Shown here piece after piece: positions 21,111-29,448 of a DNA stretch of 64,000 nt. The notes below the pieces were generated by a model. The model saw nothing but the letters and a program-made list of their open reading frames with translations, searched no databases and had not been told where the DNA came from. The stretch is from contig JASCPI010000015.1 of NCBI GenBank assembly GCA_029959555.1, positions 1 to 64,000 of the forward strand, written 5' to 3'. Both the position numbers and the translations under genes were made by a program. Every line of letters begins with the position of its first letter. Within the stretch, counting starts at the first letter, position 1. Source of the DNA: Lysobacteraceae bacterium PS02065 (lineage in GTDB: Bacteria > Pseudomonadota > Gammaproteobacteria > Xanthomonadales > Rhodanobacteraceae).

Positions 21111-22114
21111 ACCTTCCCGCCGCCTTGCGCGAGCCTTGCGGCCTCGCGCTGCAGGGCGGCGGTGCGCACGGTGCGTTCACCTGGGGCGTGCTCGATCGCC
21201 TGCTCGAAGCCGGCGTACCCGCTTTCGAAGCGGTCAGCGCGACCAGCAGCGGCGCGATGAATGCTCTTGCGCTCGCGCAGGGCTGGATGAGCGGCGGCCA
21301 CGACGGCGCGCGCGAAGCCCTCGCGACGTTGTGGTCGCGCATCGCGGCGTCCTCGGGGGCGGCACGCTGGATCGTCGACGCGGCGACATTCCCGGGCGGC
21401 CGCGAGACGCTGCTCGGCCTGCACCGCTACTTCACGCCACGCCAGATGAACCCGCTCGGCCTCAATCCGGTGCGGCGCATCGCCGAGGAGCTGTTCGACT
21501 TCGAGCGCCTGCGCTCGGACACGCCCTTCCCGCTGCACCTGGCCACGACGCGCGTGCGCGACGGCGCGCTCGTGATGTTCGGCCCCCAACACCTGAGCCT
21601 CGACGCCCTGCTCGCCTCGACCTGCCTGCCGCAGGTGTTCGCGCCGGTGACGATCGACGGCGAGGTCTACTGGGACGGCGGTTGGGCCGGCAATCCGGTG
21701 CTCGAGCCGCTCGTGCACGAGGGCCGCGCGACGCGCGTGCTGTGCGTGCTCGTGCAGGGCTTCCAGCGACCGATTCCCGAGAGCGCCGGTGCGATCCTCG
21801 AACGCGTCGCCGAGCTCGGCTTCTCGGCGGCGTTCCTGCGCGAACTGCGCACGCTCGCACTGACGCGGCGCTCGCTCGAGGGCGTGCTCACGCTGAGCGG
21901 CCTCGGCCGCCGCATCCGCCGCCTGCGCGTGCACGCGATCGAGCCCGGCGACTCGCTCGATGCGCACCACGCGAAGACGCGCATGGACACGCGTGAAGCG
22001 TTCCTGCACGACCTGCGCGACCTCGGCCGCGAGCGCGCCTCGGCATGGCTGGACGCCGCCGCACACGGCGAACCCGTGGACCTGCTCGACTTGGCGACGA
22101 GCGCTCCTGCCTGA
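21107..22114 (+). CDS. Patatin-like phospholipase
   Basis: 335 residues. It has the oxyanion loop [10 protein letters not shown] at the N-terminus, the nucleophile elbow [11 protein letters not shown], and the DGG of the Ser-Asp dyad in YWDGGWAGN. It is expected to be a cytoplasmic or membrane-associated acyl hydrolase. The first glycine of the usual GxSxG is an alanine (ATSSG), a mild deviation. The GTG start overlaps the hutI stop (GTGA), placing a lipase-type gene in translational coupling with histidine catabolism. The functional link is unclear and it may simply be a passenger. Confidence 0.88.
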   Translation: MNLPAALREPCGLALQGGGAHGAFTWGVLDRLLEAGVPAFEAVSATSSGAMNALALAQGWMSGGHDGAREALATLWSRIAASSGAARWIVDAATFPGGRETLLGLHRYFTPRQMNPLGLNPVRRIAEELFDFERLRSDTPFPLHLATTRVRDGALVMFGPQHLSLDALLASTCLPQVFAPVTIDGEVYWDGGWAGNPVLEPLVHEGRATRVLCVLVQGFQRPIPESAGAILERVAELGFSAAFLRELRTLALTRRSLEGVLTLSGLGRRIRRLRVHAIEPGDSLDAHHAKTRMDTREAFLHDLRDLGRERASAWLDAAAHGEPVDLLDLATSAPA

Positions 22115-22190
22115 ACGGACCGAGGTGCCTGCTCCATTGCGGCACCCTCGGGCGTCGCGTGACGAGCCATCGTCCATCCACCAACGAAAA

Positions 22191-22212
22191 AGCCCCGCCA
22201 AGGCGGGGCTTT
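22191..22212. terminator. Bidirectional rho-independent terminator
   Basis: AGCCCCGCC, a two-base spacer and GGCGGGGCT form a GC-rich stem with five A's on the left side and TTTA on the right. It serves the bTHX gene on the minus strand (T tract TTTTTCG) and can also end the patatin transcript from the left. Confidence 0.85.
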
Positions 22213-22236
22213 ACGGGATCACGCCGGCGGCGTGGA

Positions 22237-22422
22237 TCAGGCGCTCTTCTTGGCCGCCGTCTTCTTGGCCGGAGCGGCAGGCTTCTTGGCCGCGGCCGCC
22301 TTCACGGGCGCCGCGCCGGCCGGCTTCGCACCCGTGGCCTTCTTGGCCGCGTGCGGACGCGAGTTGCCGTAGCTGCGGATTGCGATCTTGCCCTTGCGGG
22401 TCTTGCGGTCACCACTGCCCAT
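22237..22422 (-). CDS. Ribosomal protein bTHX with Ala/Lys-rich tail
   Basis: 61 residues. The first 25 (MGSGDRKTRKGKIAIRSYG then NSRPH) match the small-subunit protein bTHX family, pattern MGKGD-K-T-GKI--SYG--R. The remaining 35 residues are a Lys/Ala/Pro repeat tail resembling histone H1-like C-termini. The core binds the 30S head; the tail is probably disordered and RNA-binding. The ATG has GGAGAA close upstream, and a strong terminator follows immediately. Confidence 0.88.
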   Translation of the reverse strand: MGSGDRKTRKGKIAIRSYGNSRPHAAKKATGAKPAGAAPVKAAAAKKPAAPAKKTAAKKSA

Positions 22423-22539
22423 GGTTTCTCCAATACGGGTCGAACAACGAAGGTCGCGCAGGATAGCAGCGCGGCGGCAAAGCGCAAGCCGCCGGCCTGG
22501 ACGTGCCCCTACCTTGGGAATGCCGCCGAGCGGCTCGCT

Positions 22540-23520
22540 TCAGGTGGCGGGAGCGGCGGCACCGGTGCAGCCGCGATGCACACACTCGCCGTCATCCTCG
22601 ATCTGCACGGTCGCGTGCTCGATGCGGAAACGGTCGCGCAGCAGTTTCTGCACCGCAGCCAGCGCGGCGCCGTGCACGGCGCCTTCGCGCAGGATCACGT
22701 GCAGCGTGGCGACACGGGAGCCGCCCGAGAGCTGCCAGACGTGCACGTGGTGGACGCCACGCACGTCTGCCACGCCCTCGACCAGCGCCTTGGTGACGGC
22801 GTCGATCTCGACGTCGTCAGGCACGCCTTCGAGCAGGATGTGGGCACAGCGCCGCAGCAGCCGGATCGCACTGTTGAGGATCAGCAGCGACACGAAGATC
22901 GAGATCGCGGGATCGGCCCACAGCCAGTCGAGCCAGCGCACGAGCAGCGCCGCCGTGACCGCGCCGATCGAGCCGAGCAGGTCGCCGATCACGTGCAGGC
23001 GAGCACCGGCCGTGTTGACGTCGTCGTGGTGATGGCCGCCGAGCACGTTGAGTACGATGACGTTGACCACGAGGCCGGCCAGCGCGACGAAGAACATCGT
23101 GCCCGACAGGATCGGCACCGGCTCGAGCACGCGCATGACCGCCTCGAACGCGATCCACGCGACGAGGAACACCTGGGTCAGCGCATTCGTGTAGCCGACC
23201 AGCACCTCGAGCCGCTGGTAGCCGAAGCTGCGGCGCGCGTCGGCCGGCTTGCGCGCGAAGTGCGCGCCGAGCCACGCGAACAGCAGCGCGGCCGCATCGA
23301 CGAGCATGTGCGCGGCATCGGCGAGCAGCGCGAGCGAGCCCGAGACGATGCCGCCGACCGCCTCGGCGACCAGCATGACGAGGGTGAGCGCGAACGCCCA
23401 CAGCAGCTTGCGCTCGCTGCGCGGCGATCCGTCGTGCGCGTGGCCATGGTCGTGGCCGTGATGGGCATGACCCTCATGGCCATGGCCATGCGCGTGGTCG
23501 TGAGGATGATGGTGGTGCAT
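22540..23520 (-). CDS. CDF family zinc/divalent cation efflux protein
   Basis: 326 residues. The first 30 residues are almost entirely His, Asp and Gly (HHHHPHDHAHGHGHEG), a metal-binding tail. Six transmembrane helices follow, with the CDF metal-site motifs ADAAHMLVD in TM2 and HVIGDLLGS in TM5, then a cytoplasmic C-terminal domain with HHVHVWQLS. It exports Zn2+ (perhaps Co2+/Cd2+) in exchange for protons (CzcD/ZitB type). It sits beside merC, the Zur-box divergon and, further on, zur, but I see no Zur box in its own upstream gap. Confidence 0.92.
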   Translation of the reverse strand: MHHHHPHDHAHGHGHEGHAHHGHDHGHAHDGSPRSERKLLWAFALTLVMLVAEAVGGIVSGSLALLADAAHMLVDAAALLFAWLGAHFARKPADARRSFGYQRLEVLVGYTNALTQVFLVAWIAFEAVMRVLEPVPILSGTMFFVALAGLVVNVIVLNVLGGHHHDDVNTAGARLHVIGDLLGSIGAVTAALLVRWLDWLWADPAISIFVSLLILNSAIRLLRRCAHILLEGVPDDVEIDAVTKALVEGVADVRGVHHVHVWQLSGGSRVATLHVILREGAVHGAALAAVQKLLRDRFRIEHATVQIEDDGECVHRGCTGAAAPAT

Positions 23521-23583
23521 GCGGCGTGCTGGCGATGGCTGCCGGCGATGCTAGGTGCCGGCGACGCCGTTACACAATGACGG

Positions 23584-24012
23584 TCAGTGGTTGCAGGCGG
23601 GACCGTGCACGTGCGCCTGCGCGAGGCGCAGGTTCACGAGATGCGCGAGCGCGACCAGCGTGCCGCCGATGCTGACGAGGATCGCGTGACCGGTCGGGCT
23701 GGCGTGGTCGCCGTCGATGACGAGCCCGCAGACCAGCATCGCGATGCCCGGTGCGAGGAACCACAGCGCACGCAGGCTGCCGTGCTGGCGCCAGCCCACC
23801 GCGAGGCTCAGCGAGGCGAGCACGATCGCGAAACCGACGAACGCGCGCTCGAACGCGTGGTCGGCGAGGAACGCGAGACCGAGTGCCGGCAGCACGCCGA
23901 ACACGATCGGCAGGAGCGCGCAATGGATCGCACAGAGGAACGACGCCGTCGCGCCGAAGCGGTCGACGAACCGGCTCCAGCGCGATGCGGAACGTGGCAT
24001 GTCCATGAACAT
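23584..24012 (-). CDS. MerC-domain membrane protein under a Zur-type operator
   Basis: About 142 residues with four hydrophobic helices. The MerC hallmark CAIHC is in the first helix (ATASFLCAIHCALLPIVFG), and the C-terminus ends HVHGPACNH, another possible metal site. MerC proteins were first known as mercury importers, but chromosomal copies next to zinc genes are thought to move other metals. The ATG at 24012 is preferred (GTGAGG nine bases upstream); a GTG at 24027 is also in frame. It diverges from the zinc-type TonB receptor, with the Zur box between, so a role in zinc acquisition or sensing is plausible inference. Confidence 0.82.
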   Translation of the reverse strand: MFMDMPRSASRWSRFVDRFGATASFLCAIHCALLPIVFGVLPALGLAFLADHAFERAFVGFAIVLASLSLAVGWRQHGSLRALWFLAPGIAMLVCGLVIDGDHASPTGHAILVSIGGTLVALAHLVNLRLAQAHVHGPACNH

Positions 24013-24096
24013 CGAAGAATACCTCACCCGTCATCTGGGGAGCCTCGGTCGCGCCTCAAGAGGCGTGACTTCCGACATCCGGCTTGCCATCTGGAT

Positions 24097-24113
24097 ACGT
24101 TATACCATAACGT
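24097..24113. promoter_or_regulatory. Zur box, perfect 7-3-7 inverted repeat
   Basis: ACGTTAT-ACC-ATAACGT is a perfect palindrome in an AT-rich island of an otherwise GC-rich region. Its core GTTATACCATAAC differs at one base from the gammaproteobacterial Zur consensus GTTATANTATAAC. It lies between divergent merC (start 24012) and the TonB receptor (start 24175). A plus-strand promoter (TTGCCA 24084-24089, CATAAC 24106-24111) would overlap it, as expected for repression. A zur gene is 3 kb away. Confidence 0.85.
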
Positions 24114-24174
24114 TAATCGCACGTCGCCGAGTGCGACGACGAACGCCTCCCGTTGCAAGCCCCAAGGATCCCGA

Positions 24175-26298
24175 ATGCGTCCCAAGCTCCGCTCCCTGAC
24201 CTGGTCCGTCCATGTCGCCCTGATCTCGTCGCTCGCCTGCAGCCCCGCCTTCGCGCAGGCCCTCGTGCAGGACGGCGACAGTGGCAAGGACGACGCCCTT
24301 CCCGTCGTCACCGTCTCCGCGCTTGCACTCGGCGAAGACCCCGACACGATCGCGGTGCCTTACAGCATCGTCGACCGCGACACGCTGCTGAAGAACGGCC
24401 AGGGCACGATCGGCGACGCGCTCAACGGCCTGCCCGGCGTGCATTCGGACTCGTTCGGCGGTGGCGCGAGCCGACCCGTGATCCGTGGCCAGACCGCCCC
24501 GCGTACGAAGGTGCTCTCGGACGGCGCGTCGATCCTCGACGCGTCCGACATCTCGCCCGACCACGCGACCACCGTCGATCCGCTGCTCGCGCAGCGCGTC
24601 GAGGTGCTGCGTGGCCCGGCCACGCTGCTGTACGGCAATGGCGCGGTGGGCGGCGTGGTCAACATCCTCGACAACAAGATCCCGTCGGCGATGCCCGAGG
24701 GCGGCATCGACGCCTCGCTGGCCGTGCGCGGCAACAGCGTCGCCAACGAGCGCGCCGCCGCGGTCGACCTGACCGCGCAGCTCGGTTCGCAGCTCGCGTT
24801 CCACCTCGAGCACTCTACGCGCGACGCCGACGACTACAAGGCGCCGGGCTGGGAGGACCCGCGCGTCGCCGGCACCGCGGCCGCGTCGTCGAACTCGAGC
24901 GTCGGCCTTTCGTGGATCACGCCGAACGGCCATGTCGGCATCGCCTATTCGTACCGCAACGACGACTACGGCCTGCCCGGCCACAACCACGAGTACGAGG
25001 GCTGTCATCCGCACGGCAGCGCCCTGCACTGCGGCGACCACGAGGGCGGTGGCGACGACGGCCACGATCACGACCACGAACACGGCGACGAACCGCCGCC
25101 GACGATCGATCTGGTCAGCAAGCGCGTCGACGTGCGCGGCGAGTACCGCGATCCGTTCGCGGGCGCGAGCCGCATCCGCTTCCGCATGAGCGACACCGAC
25201 TACCGCCACCGCGAGATCGAGGACGGCGAAACCGCGACCACGTTCATCAACCGCGGCCAGGAAGGCCGCGTCGAGATCGAGCACGTGCCGCTCGGCAACT
25301 GGACCGGCGTGATCGGCCTGCAGCATTCGGACACGACGTTCAGCGCCGAGGGCGAGGAATCGTTCATGCCCAAGGTCGACACGCGCTCGACCGGCCTCTT
25401 CCTCGTCGAGCACTACCAGCTCAACGACGCCTGGCACTTCGAGGCCGGTGCGCGCCACGAGTGGCTCGAGCACAAGCCCGTCGACGACCCGCGTGCACGC
25501 ACCGCATTCGACGACACCGCGACCTCGTTCTCGGGCGCGGCGATCTGGGAGTTCACGCCGGGCTACGCGCTGACGCTGTCGGCGGCACGCTCCGAACGCC
25601 TGCCGCACGCACAGGAGCTCTACGCGCGCGGCATCCACCTCGCCACCAACACCTACGAATGCGGCCTGCTGCCGAGCGCGCTGACCTGCGGCGGCGCGGC
25701 CAACGACGCCTCGATCAAGACCGAGACCTCGCGCAACGTCGAGCTGTCGCTGCGCAAGACCACGGGTGACTTCACCTTCAGCGTCGGCGCGTTCCACAAC
25801 GACGTCGACCACTACATCTACGCGCGCACGCTGGACCAGTTCGAGGATTTCCGCCTCATCAAGTACACGCAGAACGATGCCGAGTTCATCGGCCTCGAGG
25901 CCGAGGCGACCTACCAGTTCACCGGCAACTTCTCGGCAACCCTGTTCGGCGACAGCGTGCGTGCCAAGTTCACCGACGGCAGCGGTGATCTGCCGCGCAT
26001 CCCGGCCATGCGCGTCGGCACGCGCCTCAACGGCAGCTGGAACGCGTTCGGTGCCGAGCTCGAGGCCTATCACGTGGCCAAGCAGGACGACATCGCCGAT
26101 TTCGAGACGGTCTCGCCGGCTTACGACATGGTCAACCTCACGCTGAGCTACGCGCTCGGCGAGTCGGGCAACAGCAGCGTGTACCTGCGTGGCAGCAACC
26201 TGTTCGACGAGAAGGTGTGGAATCACACCTCGTTCCTCGCCAGCGTCGTGCCGATGCCGGGCCGCAGCATCAGCGCCGGCTTCCGCGTCGGTTTCTGA
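24175..26298 (+). CDS. TonB-dependent receptor, zinc type (ZnuD-like)
   Basis: 707 residues: signal peptide (ending AFA), plug domain with DALNGLPGVHSDSFGGGASRPVIRG, VEVLRGPATLLYGNGAVGGVVN, and a 22-strand barrel ending in Phe (FRVGF). Residues 270-306 form an extracellular loop dense in His, Asp, Glu and Cys (HNHEYEGCHPHG, then CGDHEGG and HDHDHEHGD). This loop is the mark of ZnuD-type zinc receptors, which capture Zn2+ and import it into the periplasm with TonB energy. Control by the adjacent Zur box fits repression when zinc is replete. AAGGA lies seven bases before the ATG. Confidence 0.92.
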   Translation: MRPKLRSLTWSVHVALISSLACSPAFAQALVQDGDSGKDDALPVVTVSALALGEDPDTIAVPYSIVDRDTLLKNGQGTIGDALNGLPGVHSDSFGGGASRPVIRGQTAPRTKVLSDGASILDASDISPDHATTVDPLLAQRVEVLRGPATLLYGNGAVGGVVNILDNKIPSAMPEGGIDASLAVRGNSVANERAAAVDLTAQLGSQLAFHLEHSTRDADDYKAPGWEDPRVAGTAAASSNSSVGLSWITPNGHVGIAYSYRNDDYGLPGHNHEYEGCHPHGSALHCGDHEGGGDDGHDHDHEHGDEPPPTIDLVSKRVDVRGEYRDPFAGASRIRFRMSDTDYRHREIEDGETATTFINRGQEGRVEIEHVPLGNWTGVIGLQHSDTTFSAEGEESFMPKVDTRSTGLFLVEHYQLNDAWHFEAGARHEWLEHKPVDDPRARTAFDDTATSFSGAAIWEFTPGYALTLSAARSERLPHAQELYARGIHLATNTYECGLLPSALTCGGAANDASIKTETSRNVELSLRKTTGDFTFSVGAFHNDVDHYIYARTLDQFEDFRLIKYTQNDAEFIGLEAEATYQFTGNFSATLFGDSVRAKFTDGSGDLPRIPAMRVGTRLNGSWNAFGAELEAYHVAKQDDIADFETVSPAYDMVNLTLSYALGESGNSSVYLRGSNLFDEKVWNHTSFLASVVPMPGRSISAGFRVGF

Positions 26299-26302
26299 CC
26301 CG

Positions 26303-27049
26303 GTGTCGCTGTACGACCGCCTGACCGCGCTCCACGGCGACCTGCCGTGGGGCGCGGTGCTCGATGCCGGCACCGGCCGCGCCTCGATGCGCTGGCTGCT
26401 CGATCGCACGACCGAACGCTGGACGGCGGTGACCGGCTCGCATGCGATGGCCGAGGCTACGCAGGCCGAGATCGGCGATCGCGCACGCGAGCAGGATCGT
26501 GTCGTGGTCGGCAACTGGATGGATCCCGAGCTGCTCGCCGGCGAGCGATTCGATGTCGTCGTCGCCGACTACCTGCTCGGCGCGGTCGAAGGCTTCGCAC
26601 CGTACTGGCAGGATCGTCTGTTCGCCCGACTGCGCCCGCACGTCGGCAGACGCCTCTACGTGATCGGGCTCGAGCCCTACGTGACCTGGCGTCCCGACGA
26701 CGAGACCGGGCGCCTCGTCCATGCGATCGGTCGCCTGCGCGACAGCTGCCTGCTGCTCGGCGGCGACCGTCCGTACCGCGAGTACCCGCTCGACTGGGTG
26801 CTGCGCCAACTCGACCTCGCCGGTTTTCGCGTGCGCGACGTGCAGCGTGTGCCGATCCGCTACGGCGAACGCTTCGTCACGAGCCAGCTCGACCTCGCCT
26901 CGCGCGCGATCGACACCCTGCCCGACCGCGCACTCGCGGCCGCGCTGCAGGGCCGCATCGCCGACCTGCGCGCGCACGCGCTCGCGGTGGTGAATCGTGA
27001 GGGTGGCCTGCGTCACGGCCACGATTACGTGATCGCGGCGGAACCCTGA
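26303..27049 (+). CDS. Class I SAM-dependent methyltransferase
   Basis: 248 residues. Motif I is VLDAGTGRASMRWL (about 18-31), followed by VVGNWMDPEL and FDVVVADYLLG (motif II/III region). The GTG start is four bases after the TonB receptor stop, so it belongs to the receptor's transcript and should be Zur-controlled too. The substrate is unknown. It may be a conserved member of a zinc-limitation regulon, but I cannot name a family. Confidence 0.78.
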   Translation: MSLYDRLTALHGDLPWGAVLDAGTGRASMRWLLDRTTERWTAVTGSHAMAEATQAEIGDRAREQDRVVVGNWMDPELLAGERFDVVVADYLLGAVEGFAPYWQDRLFARLRPHVGRRLYVIGLEPYVTWRPDDETGRLVHAIGRLRDSCLLLGGDRPYREYPLDWVLRQLDLAGFRVRDVQRVPIRYGERFVTSQLDLASRAIDTLPDRALAAALQGRIADLRAHALAVVNREGGLRHGHDYVIAAEP

Positions 27050-27086
27050 AGCGGTAACAGGCGCGGCCACGCCGCGCCGATGGCGC

Positions 27087-27563
27087 TCAGCGGCAGTCGG
27101 CGCAGAGGCCGTGCACTTCGAGAGTCTGGCCGGCCGGATGGAAACCGTGCTCGCGGGCCTGCGTGTTGAGCAGTTTCGAAACGCGCTGATCGCAGATCTC
27201 GATCGCCGCCGAGCACTTGTCGCAGATCAGGAACGGCACCTGGTGCGCTTCGCCGGGGTGGTGGCAGCCGACGAAGGCATTGATCGACTCGAGCTTGTGG
27301 ATGAAGCCGTTCTCGAGCAGGAAATCGAGCGTGCGGTAGACCGTGGGGGGCGCGGCGGTACCCGGGCCGTCCTTGATGCGGTCGAGCAGATCGTAGGCCT
27401 TGACCGGCTTCTCCGACTCGGCAACGAGCTCGAGCACGCGCAGGCGCAGCGGCGTCAGGCGCAGGCCACGCTCGTCGCAGGCACGCGTCACGCTGCTCAC
27501 GAAGCCGCGGGCATCGTGGTGATGGGCGTGGTCGTCGTGCGGCTTCGTGGCGGACAAGGACAT
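27087..27563 (-). CDS. zur: Zinc uptake regulator, Fur family
   Basis: About 158 residues. An N-terminal winged helix (GLRLTPLRLRVLELVAES and PTVYRTLDFLLENGFIHKLES) is joined to a metal-binding dimerisation domain with GCHHPGEAHQVPFLICDKC and the C-terminal CADC. The two CxxC pairs make the structural zinc site typical of Fur-family regulators. A His-rich leader (HDDHAHHHD) could add metal affinity. The preferred start is ATG 27563; an in-frame ATG at 27593 adds ten residues and neither has a clear Shine-Dalgarno. The neighbouring Zur box and zinc receptor identify it as Zur rather than Fur. Confidence 0.9.
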   Translation of the reverse strand: MSLSATKPHDDHAHHHDARGFVSSVTRACDERGLRLTPLRLRVLELVAESEKPVKAYDLLDRIKDGPGTAAPPTVYRTLDFLLENGFIHKLESINAFVGCHHPGEAHQVPFLICDKCSAAIEICDQRVSKLLNTQAREHGFHPAGQTLEVHGLCADCR

Positions 27564-27612
27564 CTCGGCGTGCGTGGCGCGGGCATCGATCATAGCACCG
27601 GCCCCGCAACGC

Positions 27613-27975
27613 TCAGGCAGGTGGCGGCGGCAGCGGCGCGTCGATGTCGAGGCCGCAGTGCGGGCAACGCCTGCGCCCGAGCGGATTCGGCGTCGCGCAC
27701 CGTGGACATGCGGGCGGGCGCGGCTTCTGCAAGGCGACGACGACCCAGCCGATCGGTCCGAGCAGCGTGCCCCACAGCACGCCCGCGAGCCAGCGGCCGC
27801 GCCACCAGCCGATCAGTGCGCCGACCGCCACGCACAGCAGCGTGAGCCCGGTCGCCCACAGCCATACCACCGGGCTGAGCAGGAAGTGGATGCAACCCCA
27901 CAGCGCGACCTGCAAGGCCTCGGGATCGCCTGCATCGAAACGCAGGATCGTCGCGAGGTCGCAGGCCGTGGCCAA
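27613..27975 (-). CDS. Small membrane protein with C-terminal zinc ribbon
   Basis: About 120 residues. Two hydrophobic helices (WGCIHFLLSPVVWLWATGL and WLAGVLWGTLLGPIGWVVVAL) are followed by a zinc ribbon, CPRCATPNPLGRRRCPHCG. No ATG is available; the best start is a TTG two bases after the gltX stop, so it is coupled to gltX. I do not recognise the family. Ribbon-plus-helix proteins of this kind often sit at the membrane and sense or bind partners. Confidence 0.65.
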   Translation of the reverse strand: MATACDLATILRFDAGDPEALQVALWGCIHFLLSPVVWLWATGLTLLCVAVGALIGWWRGRWLAGVLWGTLLGPIGWVVVALQKPRPPACPRCATPNPLGRRRCPHCGLDIDAPLPPPPA

Positions 27976-27977
27976 GG

Positions 27978-29381
27978 TCAGCCGCCGGCTTTCGCGATCG
28001 CCGCGTCGACGCGGCGCAGCGCTTCGTCGCGCCCGGCGAGGAACACCGTGTGGTCGATCGACGGCGACACCTGGGTGCCCGTGATCGCCACGCGCAGCGG
28101 CTGCGCGACCTTGCCCATGCCCTCGCCGATCGCGGCCGCCGCGGCCTCGATCGCGCCGTGTACCGACGCGACGCTCCATTCCGGGAGTTCCGCGAGCTGC
28201 GCGTGCACGGCCTTGAGTGCCGGCAGCGCGGTCGCCGCACCGAAGTGCTTGGCCGCCGCGGCCTCGTCGTAGCCCTGCAGCGGCGCATACCAGACGCGTG
28301 CCTTCTCGGCCATTTCCTTGAGCGTCTGCGCGCGCTCGCGCAGCGCGACGATCACGTCGGCCGGCTCGGGGCCGGTGTCCGGATCGATGCCGGCGGCGCG
28401 CAGGTGCCACGTGAAGTGCGGCACGAGCTCGAGCGGATCGTCGCTCTTGAGGTATTGCTGGTTGAGCCAGGACAGCTTCTCGAGGTCGAAGCGCGAGGCC
28501 GCGCGGTTGACGTCGGCGATGTCGAACAGCTCGATCATCTGCTCGCGCGAGAAGATCTCCTGGTCGCCGTGCGACCAGCCCAGCCGCACGAGGTAGTTGA
28601 GCAGCGCGTGCGGCAGGAAGCCGTCGTCGCGGTACTGCATGACGCTGACCGCGCCGTGGCGCTTGCTGAGCTTCTGGCCGTCCGGGCCTAGGATCATCGG
28701 CAGGTGCGCGAACACCGGCACCTCGGCGCCGAGTGCCTGGTAGACGTTGATCTGGCGCGGCGTGTTGTTGACGTGGTCGTCGCCGCGGATCACCTCGTTG
28801 ATGCGCATGTCGATGTCGTCGACGACGACCGCGAAGTTGTAGGTCGGGTAGCCGTCGGAGCGGAACAGCACGAGGTCGTCGAGCTCCTCGTTGCTCCACT
28901 CGATGCGACCCTTGACCTTGTCGTCGAACACGACGCTGCCCGTGGCCGGGTTCTTGAAGCGGATCACGCGGTTCGGATCGTCGCGGTACGGCTCGTTGCG
29001 GTCGCGGTAATAGCCGTTGTAGCGGGGCTTGAGGCCCTTGGCCATCGCGTCGGCGCGCATCGCCTCGATCTCGTCCTTGGTCTCGTAGGCGTAGTACGCC
29101 TTGCCGGCCTTGAGCAGGTCCTCGGCGACCTGGCGATAACGATCCATGCGCAGGGTCTGGTAGTACGGGCCTTCGTCGTGCTCGAGGCCGAGCCACGCCA
29201 TGCCGTCGAGGATCGCCTGCACGGCCTCCTGCGTGGAACGCTCGCGGTCGGTATCCTCGATGCGCAGGATGAACTCGCCACCGCGATGGCGCGACTCGAG
29301 CCAGCAGTAGAGCGCGGTGCGCGCGCCACCGATGTGGAGGTAGCCGGTGGGACTCGGGGCGAAGCGGGTTCTGACGGTCAT
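27978..29381 (-). CDS. gltX: Glutamyl-tRNA synthetase
   Basis: 467 residues. Class I signatures are HIGGAR (residues 16-21, HIGH equivalent) and KLSKRHG (near 237-243, KMSKS equivalent). IEDTDRERS and the DHVNNTPRQ motif are also present. It charges tRNA-Glu; the tRNA-Glu(UUC) gene itself is 8 kb away in this window. It is normal length for bacterial GluRS. The small zinc-ribbon membrane gene follows within two bases. Confidence 0.98.
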   Translation of the reverse strand: MTVRTRFAPSPTGYLHIGGARTALYCWLESRHRGGEFILRIEDTDRERSTQEAVQAILDGMAWLGLEHDEGPYYQTLRMDRYRQVAEDLLKAGKAYYAYETKDEIEAMRADAMAKGLKPRYNGYYRDRNEPYRDDPNRVIRFKNPATGSVVFDDKVKGRIEWSNEELDDLVLFRSDGYPTYNFAVVVDDIDMRINEVIRGDDHVNNTPRQINVYQALGAEVPVFAHLPMILGPDGQKLSKRHGAVSVMQYRDDGFLPHALLNYLVRLGWSHGDQEIFSREQMIELFDIADVNRAASRFDLEKLSWLNQQYLKSDDPLELVPHFTWHLRAAGIDPDTGPEPADVIVALRERAQTLKEMAEKARVWYAPLQGYDEAAAAKHFGAATALPALKAVHAQLAELPEWSVASVHGAIEAAAAAIGEGMGKVAQPLRVAITGTQVSPSIDHTVFLAGRDEALRRVDAAIAKAGG

Positions 29382-29448
29382 GGGCGCGTACGGCGGGAAA
29401 ACGAGGCGCGCGAGAGTACCAGAGGCGCCCTCGCGGCCGTGAACGCGG

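Noticed and set aside
22237..22422. Histone H1-like DNA-binding protein
   Set aside because: The Ala/Lys tail suggests it, but the first 25 residues match the ribosomal bTHX pattern, which explains the gene better.
22540..24012. Mercury resistance operon (MerC plus exporter)
   Set aside because: No merA, merT, merP or merR is present, and the Zur-type operator and zinc receptor point to zinc.
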